Assembly (NCBI GenBank): GCA_016213425.1
Contig: JACRAI010000097.1
Coordinates: forward strand, 1-9,643
Origin: an archaeon
Lineage (GTDB): Archaea > Nanobdellota > Nanobdellia > Woesearchaeales > ARS49
Length of the DNA: 9,643 nucleotides
Direction of reading: 5' to 3'
In this document: positions 1 through 7,400 of the stretch, one piece after another
How the letters are laid out: each line of letters begins with the position of its first letter
Numbering within the stretch: the stretch's first letter is position 1
Made by a program: the position numbers and the translations under genes
Notes under the pieces: generated by a model
Told to the model about the DNA's origin: nothing
What the model saw: only the letters and a program-made list of their open reading frames with translations
Databases searched by the model: none

Positions 1-5
1 CACAT

Positions 6-929
6 ATGACTAATCTAAACAATTTAAGCAAAATGCGCAGATATAGAGGTCATGATGACTCAGTCAAAATAATCAAAGATAGACAGAATATTATTGATTT
101 ATTAAAAAATCCAAGCGCGGTTTCAAGAGAAGAATTGATGAACGCAGTCATGTCTTGTTATTCTGGTAACTCTTATGGAGATTCAAACTGGCCAAAAGTT
201 TCAGGCGGTTGGACAACTCCAGAAGTTCCAACGATTTACGGTCAATTCAGAGAGCAACAGGAGCAATTAGCACAATTAAGTTTAGACCCGGGATTCATAA
301 CACACTTGCCTGAGTTTATAGAATTCATGGAAAAATTCAAGCCGAACACTGAAAACTTTTTTGAAATAAGAGAACAGTTCAAACAATATTTAGGTTACAG
401 AACTGTTTGGAGAGGCATGATCTTAAGCGAAGAAGAAGTAAATAGAATGATCCATGAAGGAATTGATTCAAATCTTCTTAGAGACGCTAAAAACATGCCC
501 GCATCAATTGAAGAGTTTGAAGCTAACGTATTGTCCGTTTACTTTGATGCACTGGTAGAAGCCCATTTTCACGGGGAAAATTATCATTCACCAATTATTT
601 CTGTTTCATCTCACAAAGACATAGCCATAGCTGTTGGAAATCATTTCGGAAAAAAATATGAATCAAAAGATTTTTATCTCTTTCAAATAAAAATTCCTGA
701 ACTTGACTCGATTTTTTATACACCTCACGCAGTCAAAACACCACAAATATTGCAGAGATTAATAGATTGGGGAAATAAACTTCACATAAAAGTAAACGAA
801 ACTGAATGTTCTTATCCTTGGGACAAACATACCGAAAGTTATGTTTTATATAAGATAAATTCTTCTGAAATTGTTGAAGTATCAAAACCAGAAATAATTA
901 GCTGTTCCTGGGGCGGTGGAAAACAATGA
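6..929 (+). CDS. Putative ADP-ribosyltransferase-fold protein, first gene of a three-gene operon
   Basis: A 307-residue protein whose C-terminal half (about 130-295) has the layout of an R-S-E type ADP-ribosyltransferase, an enzyme class that moves ADP-ribose from NAD+ to a target. The visible signs are YRTVWRG with R136, the strand IISVSS (197-202) followed by KDIAIAVG, a beta strand FYLFQIKIP (223-231), and HTESYVLYKI with E277 as candidate catalytic glutamate. The classical E-x-E pair is not intact: the position two after E277 is Tyr, so the chemistry may differ or be lost. Residues 1-125 are charged and helical and not recognised. There is no signal peptide or membrane segment. The ATG at 6 is the first in frame, but no upstream in-frame stop is visible, so the true start could lie outside the window. 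The stop overlaps the next ATG (ATGA). The fold assignment is inference from motif order; target unknown. Confidence 0.5.
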   Translation: MTNLNNLSKMRRYRGHDDSVKIIKDRQNIIDLLKNPSAVSREELMNAVMSCYSGNSYGDSNWPKVSGGWTTPEVPTIYGQFREQQEQLAQLSLDPGFITHLPEFIEFMEKFKPNTENFFEIREQFKQYLGYRTVWRGMILSEEEVNRMIHEGIDSNLLRDAKNMPASIEEFEANVLSVYFDALVEAHFHGENYHSPIISVSSHKDIAIAVGNHFGKKYESKDFYLFQIKIPELDSIFYTPHAVKTPQILQRLIDWGNKLHIKVNETECSYPWDKHTESYVLYKINSSEIVEVSKPEIISCSWGGGKQ

Positions 930-1366
930 ATCTAACACCCTATCAAGAAATTAAGGAATTTATGAATGCACATAAATTGGCGGGTAAGAAAAAAAGAAAT
1001 AAACAGGAAGAACGCTACATTTCAGATCAATTGTACAACTTAATAGGTTTAAGTTTAAGAATGGGCTCTCTGGCCTTAATGGGTTTCACGTGCTCAGAAA
1101 GTTTAGGAATTACCAATTTTGGAGCTTTAGAAAGCGCAGTACAAGCAACAGAAGCAATTGATTTTTCTAGAACAATGTTGTCCTATTTACCTGTTGAGCA
1201 AGCAAGGATGGTTCACTCATTTGTAAGTACCAATGCTTTGTTGGGTGCATTATATACTTTTGGCTGTTTAATATCCACTATAACTATAGAGCAGCCTCAA
1301 CTTTACAAAGATGTTAGAGAATTAATGATTAATTTGGATGAGGAGTCTAATGAGTCAAACAATTGA
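926..1366 (+). CDS. Small putative membrane protein, unknown function
   Basis: A 146-residue protein not recognised as any family. It starts in an ATGA overlap with the preceding gene, with a GGCGGTGG stretch a few bases upstream that could serve as Shine-Dalgarno. Residues 17-30 are strongly basic (a KKKRNK cluster). Residues 97-121 form a convincing hydrophobic segment, and 38-62 a weaker one interrupted by Arg45. The tail (136-146) is acidic and polar. If both segments insert, the protein would be a two-pass membrane protein with a basic N-terminal region likely on the cytoplasmic side. The strict overlap with the putative ADP-ribosyltransferase gene implies translational coupling and a shared process. 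A partner or immunity-like role is possible but has no direct support. Confidence 0.65.
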   Translation: MNLTPYQEIKEFMNAHKLAGKKKRNKQEERYISDQLYNLIGLSLRMGSLALMGFTCSESLGITNFGALESAVQATEAIDFSRTMLSYLPVEQARMVHSFVSTNALLGALYTFGCLISTITIEQPQLYKDVRELMINLDEESNESNN

Positions 1367-2405
1367 AGAAATAGAACTTAAAAGTTTAGGAAAATTAGTA
1401 ATACCTAGACAAAGCGTTGACGAAATAGTACTAAAGGAATCTCCTAGTGATGAAGAAATACAAACTCTTCTGAAACAAATGCAAGATAATTCTTGGTTGT
1501 TGAATTATGATGATAAGTTGGCTCTTTCTGAAGGCAGAGTGCTTGTTGCAGTAATAGATCGCTGCCAAGAATTGCCAGATTATAAAGAAGTAAATTTTAG
1601 AATAATTACTCAAAATCCTGCTCTTAAGGATAATGATTTTGTTCTCCCAGGATTTTTATTAAGCCCAAACATGTCAGGAGTTAATCTAGATGATGAAGTA
1701 TTGAGGACTGGCAGTTATGTGCTTGAAAAACACTTAAAACCTGTTGATAAACCTCAAATTGTTAATGTTGGACAGTTTACTTATACAATTGAAAAAATAA
1801 AGATTAATTCGGTCAAAAATGATGAAGCAGAATTAATTGTAGAGGTCTCTAAAATAAAATGTTTGGAAGAAAGAAAAAGCTGCGTTGACTTTTTCGTTAA
1901 TGAGACACTTCCTCAATTAAATGGAGGTTATCAACAACCAAGAATTAAAGCATTAACAGAATTCATGCGGGCATTCATGGAAAAAAATTATTCAAGTTTT
2001 GCCAGCGGCGCAGTCAAAAGCGAAGCAACAATCAGTAAACAAAAAGCAGTAAAAGCATTGCACACTTTAACTCTTAACTTAATGAATCGTTCTGAGCCTA
2101 AAACTTTCAAAATTTACCCTGCAAGCATAATTAATGATTTAACAGGACACTTTACTGGAGATGTTCAACTTTATGATTTAGAAAGAGAGCTTTTCAGTAC
2201 AAATGCCAGATATCAAGTAAAGACTGCTTACGAGATTGGCTTCATCGGAGGGCATTCAGAAGTTCAAGAATTCAAAAAACAAAAATTACTAGAAATCATG
2301 AGCGAACAAGACAGAAAATTTTACGAAAGCACCATTGATTGGCTTCATGAAGATTTTTCTTTAGATGTTCCTTTAAAGTTGAGAATTGTTTCAAAAATAA
2401 TTTAG
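1350..2405 (+). CDS. Conserved-looking protein of unknown function, third gene of operon
   Basis: A 351-residue soluble protein that I do not recognise. An in-frame ATG exists at 1338, but the ATG at 1350 is preferred because GAGGAG (1340-1345) sits four bases upstream of it, while 1338 has no Shine-Dalgarno. With this start it overlaps the previous gene by 17 bases. Residues 1-60 are acidic and helical, about 60-185 look rich in beta strands (alternating hydrophobics such as VLVAVID and QFTYTIEKIKI), and 195-351 look helical and basic, with a low-complexity-like stretch of Ser/Ala/Lys near 215-235. There are no membrane segments, signal peptide, metal-binding cluster or P-loop. Its place behind a putative ADP-ribosyltransferase and a small membrane protein suggests a common function, but the sequence gives no enzyme motif. 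Confidence 0.7.
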   Translation: MSQTIEEIELKSLGKLVIPRQSVDEIVLKESPSDEEIQTLLKQMQDNSWLLNYDDKLALSEGRVLVAVIDRCQELPDYKEVNFRIITQNPALKDNDFVLPGFLLSPNMSGVNLDDEVLRTGSYVLEKHLKPVDKPQIVNVGQFTYTIEKIKINSVKNDEAELIVEVSKIKCLEERKSCVDFFVNETLPQLNGGYQQPRIKALTEFMRAFMEKNYSSFASGAVKSEATISKQKAVKALHTLTLNLMNRSEPKTFKIYPASIINDLTGHFTGDVQLYDLERELFSTNARYQVKTAYEIGFIGGHSEVQEFKKQKLLEIMSEQDRKFYESTIDWLHEDFSLDVPLKLRIVSKII

Positions 2406-2423
2406 AGTTCAAACCTATTAATG

Positions 2424-2435
2424 TTCTTCTTTTTT
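2424..2435 (+). terminator. Oligo-T terminator after the three-gene operon
   Basis: TTCTTCTTTTTT lies 19 bases after the stop codon of the third operon gene and has no strong hairpin before it. Archaeal RNA polymerase commonly stops on T-runs alone, so this is the likely end of the transcript. It lies upstream of the next gene's TATA box, which fits separate transcription units. Confidence 0.5.
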
Positions 2436-2458
2436 GTATTTAAAGCTTTCCGGGAACT

Positions 2459-2467
2459 TTTATAAAT
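2459..2467 (+). promoter_or_regulatory. Archaeal TATA box for a leaderless transcript
   Basis: TTTATAAAT, with its centre 26 bases before the ATG at 2489. Archaeal transcription normally starts about 25 bases after the centre of the TATA box, so the message should begin at or next to the start codon. No Shine-Dalgarno is present between TATA and ATG, which agrees with leaderless translation. The purine-containing sequence just upstream (GGAAC, 2453-2457) is a weak BRE candidate. Confidence 0.65.
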
Positions 2468-2488
2468 TATTTCCATAAAATTTAAAAT

Positions 2489-3328
2489 ATGATCGATCTT
2501 GACAAACTCTTAGAAAAAGATTGCATAATTATTTCTGGAGAACTTAGTTATGTTGGAAGAAATTGGAGCGGGCTCGTTAAAGATTTTAATAAAAAGTTCG
2601 AAAATGAATGGAGTCATTGCTGGTTTTTTGACGGCGAACTAAAAGATTGGTGGGACGTTTTAGATTTATACGAAGAAGGATATTATGAATTCTTAAAATC
2701 AAATCCTGAAGTAAGAAATTGGCTGGTTAACACTGCAAGTGAAGTTTACGACTTAGCTCCTTCAAATGTAAAATCCGGGATTGATTATGCAGTACAAGAA
2801 TGTGAAGCAATGCATTATCAAGACATATCAATTAGAAGAGTTTTGACAAGACTAAATTTAGAAGAACTGTTTAATGAAAAATGGACTAATCCTGGCCTTC
2901 CTGAAATAAAAGTATTTAACGGAGATCACTTAGTTCAAGTAAGGGGTCCTGAAAGCGAAGGATTTATTCTCAACCCTGGAAAAGTTCCATTTCACAAACC
3001 TGAAATGATACCTAAAAACTCAAATGGGAAAAGCTGGTGGGATGAAAATTCTATAGAAGATTTTTACCAAAGAACTAAAATTCTTTTAGTGAACGCTGAA
3101 AAATTTAAAACACAATTATTCGCTGTTGGAGAAAATAGTTGTTTTTTAAGGTACAGTAAACAAAAATATTATCGCACAACTCTAGAAAATCCTTACTTTT
3201 TAACTTGTCTAAAAGGTGATGCTGCAAGAAAACAAGCAAAAGAAGAAGGCTGCTTAATTGTTGAATCACCAAAAATGTCATATACAAGAATAAAAAGCAT
3301 ACTGACAGGGCTAAATACTGTTCAATAA
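2489..3328 (+). CDS. Tryptophan-rich soluble protein of unknown function
   Basis: A 279-residue protein transcribed alone from its own leaderless promoter. I do not recognise the family. It has nine tryptophans in its first 184 residues, including WSHCWFF (41-47), DWWDVL (53-58) and SWWDEN (182-187), plus many Tyr and Phe, as in a compact globular or ligand-binding protein. Residues 135-165 look like short beta strands (IKVFNGDHLVQVRG), and 190-279 mix helices with a strand pair. No signal peptide, membrane helix, nucleotide-binding loop or metal cluster is visible. The ATG at 2489 is fixed by the TATA box 26 bases upstream. Neighbouring genes are in the same direction but separated by promoter-bearing gaps, so context does not suggest a function. 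Confidence 0.7.
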   Translation: MIDLDKLLEKDCIIISGELSYVGRNWSGLVKDFNKKFENEWSHCWFFDGELKDWWDVLDLYEEGYYEFLKSNPEVRNWLVNTASEVYDLAPSNVKSGIDYAVQECEAMHYQDISIRRVLTRLNLEELFNEKWTNPGLPEIKVFNGDHLVQVRGPESEGFILNPGKVPFHKPEMIPKNSNGKSWWDENSIEDFYQRTKILLVNAEKFKTQLFAVGENSCFLRYSKQKYYRTTLENPYFLTCLKGDAARKQAKEEGCLIVESPKMSYTRIKSILTGLNTVQ

Positions 3329-3394
3329 AACCATAAATGTCTGCCTCCTTCTAAGTGCAAATCCTAATTTATCGGCGGTTTTATCTCAATATTA

Positions 3395-3408
3395 GGTACT
3401 TTAGTACC
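3395..3408. promoter_or_regulatory. Palindromic operator copy 1, upstream of the TATA box
   Basis: GGTACT-TT-AGTACC is a perfect 6-bp inverted repeat around a 2-bp centre. It ends six bases before the TATA box, abutting the region where TFB contacts the BRE. Together with four following A residues it is the first copy of an 18-bp direct repeat (the second is at 3428-3445). Two identical palindromes around one promoter suggest that a dimeric repressor binds here, possibly the downstream HEPN/MNT complex acting on itself or an unlinked regulator. The regulator is not identified. Confidence 0.7.
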
Positions 3409-3414
3409 AAAAAA

Positions 3415-3423
3415 TTTATAAAT
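3415..3423 (+). promoter_or_regulatory. Archaeal TATA box of the HEPN/MNT operon
   Basis: TTTATAAAT, preceded by an A-rich BRE-like stretch (CCAAAAAA), with its centre 26 bases before the ATG at 3445. The geometry is the same as in the promoter at 2459 and predicts a leaderless transcript. The box lies between two identical palindromic operators, so bound repressor would compete with TBP/TFB and RNA polymerase. Confidence 0.75.
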
Positions 3424-3427
3424 AAAT

Positions 3428-3441
3428 GGTACTTTAGTACC
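3428..3441. promoter_or_regulatory. Palindromic operator copy 2, over the transcription start
   Basis: Second exact copy of GGTACT-TT-AGTACC. It begins five bases after the TATA box and ends three bases before the ATG at 3445, covering the predicted start of transcription. It is 33 bp from copy 1, about three helical turns, so two dimers would sit on roughly the same face of the DNA. Occupation of this site should block polymerase loading. Confidence 0.7.
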
Positions 3442-3444
3442 AAA

Positions 3445-3879
3445 ATGGCTAGTCGAAATGTACATTTAAACAAAATAAGAGAGCACCTGCAAGAATTAAA
3501 AGACGCGAAAGCAATAGGAATAGAACGCAGGCCTGCAACAATAGGATTTCATACGTCCGCTTGTGCCATAGATTTTTTAGAACTTTATTTGCACAAAAAA
3601 GGTAAATTGGAGCTTGGAGGGCAAATAAAACATGATTGGTTCAAAAGACCGAAAATCGGACAAAAAATAATTCCTTTAGCTGAAAGAAAATTAAAAATTG
3701 AATTTCAAAACAAAAAAGAAATATTTGAATTCCTTTATTCTCTAGAAGAAAAAAGAAACAAATTGATTTACGGCAGCTCCGCAAAATCCGATATTGAACA
3801 AACCCTCAATACTTTTGAAAAATACAAACAGTTGTTAAAAGAAATGCTGAATGAAGAAGGTGAAGAAATTGAAGAATGA
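3445..3879 (+). CDS. HEPN-domain protein, toxin-like partner of the MNT nucleotidyltransferase
   Basis: A 144-residue, mostly helical protein of the size and composition of HEPN four-helix bundles, which in HEPN/MNT pairs act as RNase-type toxins. Seen in sequence: a helix with HTSACAIDFLELYLHKKG (about 36-53), a GQIKHDWF segment (59-66), and the late motif EKRNKLIYGSS (102-112). This matches the HEPN R-x4-H signature with R104-N105 kept but Tyr109 in place of His, so RNase activity may be altered or absent. The start at 3445 is chosen over the in-frame ATG at 3355 because the TATA box lies 26 bases upstream. The 30 residues between the two starts are encoded by the promoter itself and contain YFSTK twice, a read-through of the duplicated operator. 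The gene overlaps the nucleotidyltransferase gene downstream. HEPN assignment is from motif and gene partner. Confidence 0.72.
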   Translation: MASRNVHLNKIREHLQELKDAKAIGIERRPATIGFHTSACAIDFLELYLHKKGKLELGGQIKHDWFKRPKIGQKIIPLAERKLKIEFQNKKEIFEFLYSLEEKRNKLIYGSSAKSDIEQTLNTFEKYKQLLKEMLNEEGEEIEE

Positions 3880-4489
3880 AACAGTAACTGCAATCGCGTA
3901 CTGCTATGACCTTCTTACATTTGCTTTTCAAAATAAAGAACTAGCCGAAAAAACAAATGAAATCTACTTATTTGGATCTTCAGTGAGGGGAGAGCTGGAT
4001 AAAGGCAGCGACATAGATGTTTTCTTTGACTGTGATGAAAAAGATGAAGAAGACATAAACAAAATGGCGAACTCAGGAGTAATAAAGTTTGAGCAGTCAA
4101 AAGATTTTGAAAAATGGAAATTACTAAAATTCAAATACCCTTTTTCAATACAAACAGGAAACCTAAAAACTTGGGAACTTAAAACAAGCATTGCCAGTGA
4201 GGGAATTTTATTGTATAGTAAAAAAAAGATATTGGAAGAAGGCGAGAGAAAAACAATATTCACGATAAAATACCCTAAAAAAAAGAAAGAGTACATAAAA
4301 ATAAAAAGATTGTTATTTGGGAGAACTGAGGAAGAATATGCCGGAAAAGGATTGATTCAATCCATTAAAGGAAAAAAAATTAGTTCAAATGTGTTCATAA
4401 TACCTAAAGAAGAACAACCAAAAATGAAAGACAGGTTAGTTAAAGAAAAAATAGATTTTTCAATGAAAGACTTAATTGTCTTAGACTAG
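3851..4489 (+). CDS. MNT-type minimal nucleotidyltransferase, antitoxin-like
   Basis: A protein of up to 212 residues with the nucleotidyltransferase signature G-S-x10-D-x-D: G42-S43 in IYLFGSSVRGE and D54-I-D56 in SDIDVFF. SIASEGILLY (113-122) matches the I-x-x-EG-x-x-LY ending typical of MNT domains. A third acidic metal ligand is not obvious near PFSIQTG (97-103). In studied HEPN/MNT systems the MNT enzyme neutralises the HEPN toxin by AMPylating it. Residues 130-212 add a Lys-rich C-terminal domain beyond the minimal enzyme (IKRLLFGR, KGLIQSIKGKKISS, VFIIPKEEQP), perhaps for partner recognition. The start is uncertain: ATG 3851 overlaps the HEPN gene by 29 bases but lacks a Shine-Dalgarno. 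GTG 3860 and TTG 3869 are in frame, and the TTG has GGTGA five bases upstream. It ends 2 bp from a convergent gene. Confidence 0.85.
   Translation: MKKVKKLKNETVTAIAYCYDLLTFAFQNKELAEKTNEIYLFGSSVRGELDKGSDIDVFFDCDEKDEEDINKMANSGVIKFEQSKDFEKWKLLKFKYPFSIQTGNLKTWELKTSIASEGILLYSKKKILEEGERKTIFTIKYPKKKKEYIKIKRLLFGRTEEEYAGKGLIQSIKGKKISSNVFIIPKEEQPKMKDRLVKEKIDFSMKDLIVLD
3859..3863 (+). promoter_or_regulatory. Shine-Dalgarno GGTGA inside the HEPN gene
   Basis: GGTGA matches the 3' end of archaeal 16S rRNA and is spaced five bases from an in-frame TTG at 3869. It lies inside the reading frame if ATG 3851 is used. It therefore argues for a shorter MNT protein starting LKNETV, with translation coupled to the end of the HEPN gene. 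Confidence 0.4.
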
Positions 4490-4491
4490 AA

Positions 4492-7400
4492 TCAACCTTC
4501 AACACCAACTTTCAATAATTCATTCGCAACTTCACCATATATCTGATCCATTTCTTTAAATGGACTGACTATTTCTTTAAGTCTTTCTTGAGGAATTAAA
4601 TCGTAAGCGCCAAAAACAAACACAACATTTTTCATTCTTTCAGGATTTTCTAAAAGCCAGTAAAGTTCGCTTTTCGTGATAGAATAATCTAGGTAACCAA
4701 AGACATTTCTTGGAACAAAAAAAACTGTTTTTTTATCACTTGAAGTTAAACGATTCATGAACTGGCCGGTTTTTGGCTCTGTGTTTCCAAAAAAATCTTG
4801 ATATGCCTCTTCCCAATCAACTAAACCTCCAAGCTTTGTTAACGCAACATATGCATATCTATAATTAGTAATACCTAAACCATAATCTCCTTTAAACTCA
4901 GGAATTCTCTGCAAGTATTCTTCAACATCAATCACTCCTGACGACTCTGTTCTTAGTAATCTTATTTGTTCACTGTTTAACCCACTTAGTGATAATTCTT
5001 GTTCTAGAGAGGTTTTCTCTTTTGCTTGTCTTCTTGTTTGTTCTTCATAATTCAAGAATAAAGCTTCGTAAAATGCAAAAGCATTGCCTTTACCTATCGC
5101 ACCTACTTGTTTTCTTAATTCTTCCGCTTTTGCTTCATTAAAGAAATCTTTAGGAATGAAAACAAAAGTTACTCTTCTCAAATATTCGGGATTGCTTAAC
5201 AAGTATTTTAGTTCTTGTTCTGTTATCGCGCTTCCTTTATGGCTTGATGAAACTAAAAAAACAATACTGTTAGGCTTTCTTTCTGTAACTACTTTCATGA
5301 ATTCTTCAGTGTTTTCTTTTGTTGACCCGAATTCTTCTAAATAAATTTCTCCGAAATGTTTTAGTTCTTTTAATGACTGGATTACTTCATAATTCCAGCC
5401 TCCTCTGCCTAACAAGTAATCTCCTGAGTAGTCTTCTTCATTTGTTAAGAATTCATCAATGCTCATAATTCTAGATTTTTCTTTTAATTGTTTAAGCGTT
5501 AACCCAAAAGAACTCAATCCATTATCTGTAAAATCATAAAGTTCAAGCATTTCTTGTAAAGATTGAGTTGTGAAAACTTGTTGTTCTGGGATTTGTGCTA
5601 GTTGCGCTCTTATTTCATCAACAGTTTTCCATCCAAACAACCAAGTAATTGCTCTAGTATACCAAGGAGGCGTTTCTTTTATTTTTTCTTGAGAGGTTGT
5701 TTTAATTTTTTCCTTAACATTTTCTTCTGGTGATTTCAGGATGTTTTGCAATTCAGGTTCTAATAGTAATTCATCAAGTTTTTTTTCAAAAATAACTTTT
5801 AAACTTTGATCGAAATGAGTGTTGTAAACAACAAAAACAGCATTATCTTTATTTTCAAAATAAACTAAAGGTTTATCCGCATGCTCTAATGCTGGCGGTG
5901 GTTTCGCTTGCTCTCTAAAAATATCTTGAGCAATCATCGAGAACTTATTTCTTTCTAGCTCAACATTGTTTAATTCTTCAACAAGAATATCTGCATCATC
6001 AAACAATCCAAAAGAACAGCGCATACTTCCAGGACCACAGGTTACTTTTGACTTTTCTTTGATTTCTAACCCTGCGGCTCTTAAAGATTTTTGTATAAGC
6101 TCATCGCTGTAACCTGATTGTTTCATATCTTCAATTATTTCAGGAATGTGTCTTTCGGGGAATACAAATCCTCGTGATAATGCGTTCACATATTCTCCTT
6201 CTTTATTTAAAATTGTATTGATAACTTTTTCTTGATCTGTTTCATGACGCATTCTTTCATGAACATCTTTATGTATCTGAATTGTTGCACCGTAATACTT
6301 CATTTGCAAGTAAGCTGTTTTTGGATTTGTAACTGTTGAAGTGGTTTTTGCATCGAAATTTAAATCTCTAAGTAATTCTCTTTCCGTTTCATAAATTTTA
6401 GAACCAACCCCTGACTGGTCGGAAAAAGAATCTATCTTGCTTAGTTCGATTTTTTCTAATTTGTTCATTAGAGAATAACTGAAAAATCTTTTTATTTGTG
6501 CAATTCCGATTTCTTTACCTTCTTTTACACCTTTAATCTCTACTTCTAACTCCCTTCTAGATAAAGGACTTCTCGCTAAAACTATTATTTCGTCAAACTG
6601 GTTTCCGAAGAATTCTTTTAATGACTTTTTCATTCTTTCTTCATAAAAAACTCTTAACCTAGTCAGATCAAATTCTTCTTTTTCTTCCAATTGTGGATTT
6701 GAATTCAAGTAAGCTTCAAATTCTTCTGCTAGACTTTCAAATCCTTCAATTTCTATAATTAATTCAATATTATCTCCTGCTTTTTTCGCTTGAACTAGCC
6801 AGTCTTCTCCAGTGAAAAGTTCTAATCTTTCGCTCTGCTTCTTGAAATTTGCGGCATCAATAAGTTTACCTTGCCCTTCTTCCCGTTTTTTCTGCAACCA
6901 TTGAACCGCCAACAATCTAACTTCTTCGATAGGCATATCGGTGCTAATAGTGCATTCAATACTTCCAGGACTGCAAATTGCTTTAATTTTCTCTTCTTGC
7001 ATTCCTTCACTTTTCAATGCTTGCGCTTTTAATTTGTTAAATTTCTCACCACTCATTCCGTATCTTTCAATTGCTAAATCTCTTAAATGCATTTGCCAAT
7101 AATCAATTGTTCTTTGTACTTCTATCAAATACTGCTCAATTACTGAAGGCTGCACAACTTTTTCATTTAAAGACTTCGCTCTATTAACTGCTCTCTGCCT
7201 GAAAGCTTCAATATTTTTGAATTCTTGTTTGATCGCTTCGTCTACTTTTTCATCTCTGACACTTTTTAGAGATTTTTTCATTAAGCTCAAGTAAGATATA
7301 AACTCATAAGCTTGTTCTAAATCATGAAGGTGTCTTTTCGCAAAATCTGCATTAATTGTTGGGTGAACTATCGCTCTACCTAAATCAATAATTTTAACAA

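Noticed and set aside
3355..3444. N-terminal extension of the HEPN protein by 30 residues, with YFSTK twice
   Set aside because: The region contains the TATA box and both operators. The repeated peptide is simply the operator repeat read as protein, and the predicted transcription start lies at its end.
3395..3445. The 18-bp direct repeat as an attachment site or target-site duplication of a mobile element
   Set aside because: The copies are only 33 bp apart, each is internally palindromic, and a TATA box lies between them with correct spacing to the start codon. Regulation explains them better, and there is no transposase or integrase in the window.
3964..4296. Minus-strand reading frame of 110 codons opposite the MNT gene
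   Set aside because: It lies antisense to the clear G-S-x10-D-x-D nucleotidyltransferase, and its Ser/Phe-rich sequence is what the reverse of Lys/Glu-rich coding gives.
6242..6260. Metalloprotease motif in HERMRHE (residues 1128-1134) of the giant protein
   Set aside because: The second His is five rather than four residues after the first, so it is not HExxH, and the surrounding sequence lacks a hydrophobic helix or downstream Glu ligand pattern.
6523..6591. PD-(D/E)xK nuclease core in ELEVEIKGVKEGKEIGIAQIKRF (around residues 1031-1053)
   Set aside because: An E-x-K-like strand is present, but no convincing upstream Asp in the right context was found. The match is too weak to claim.
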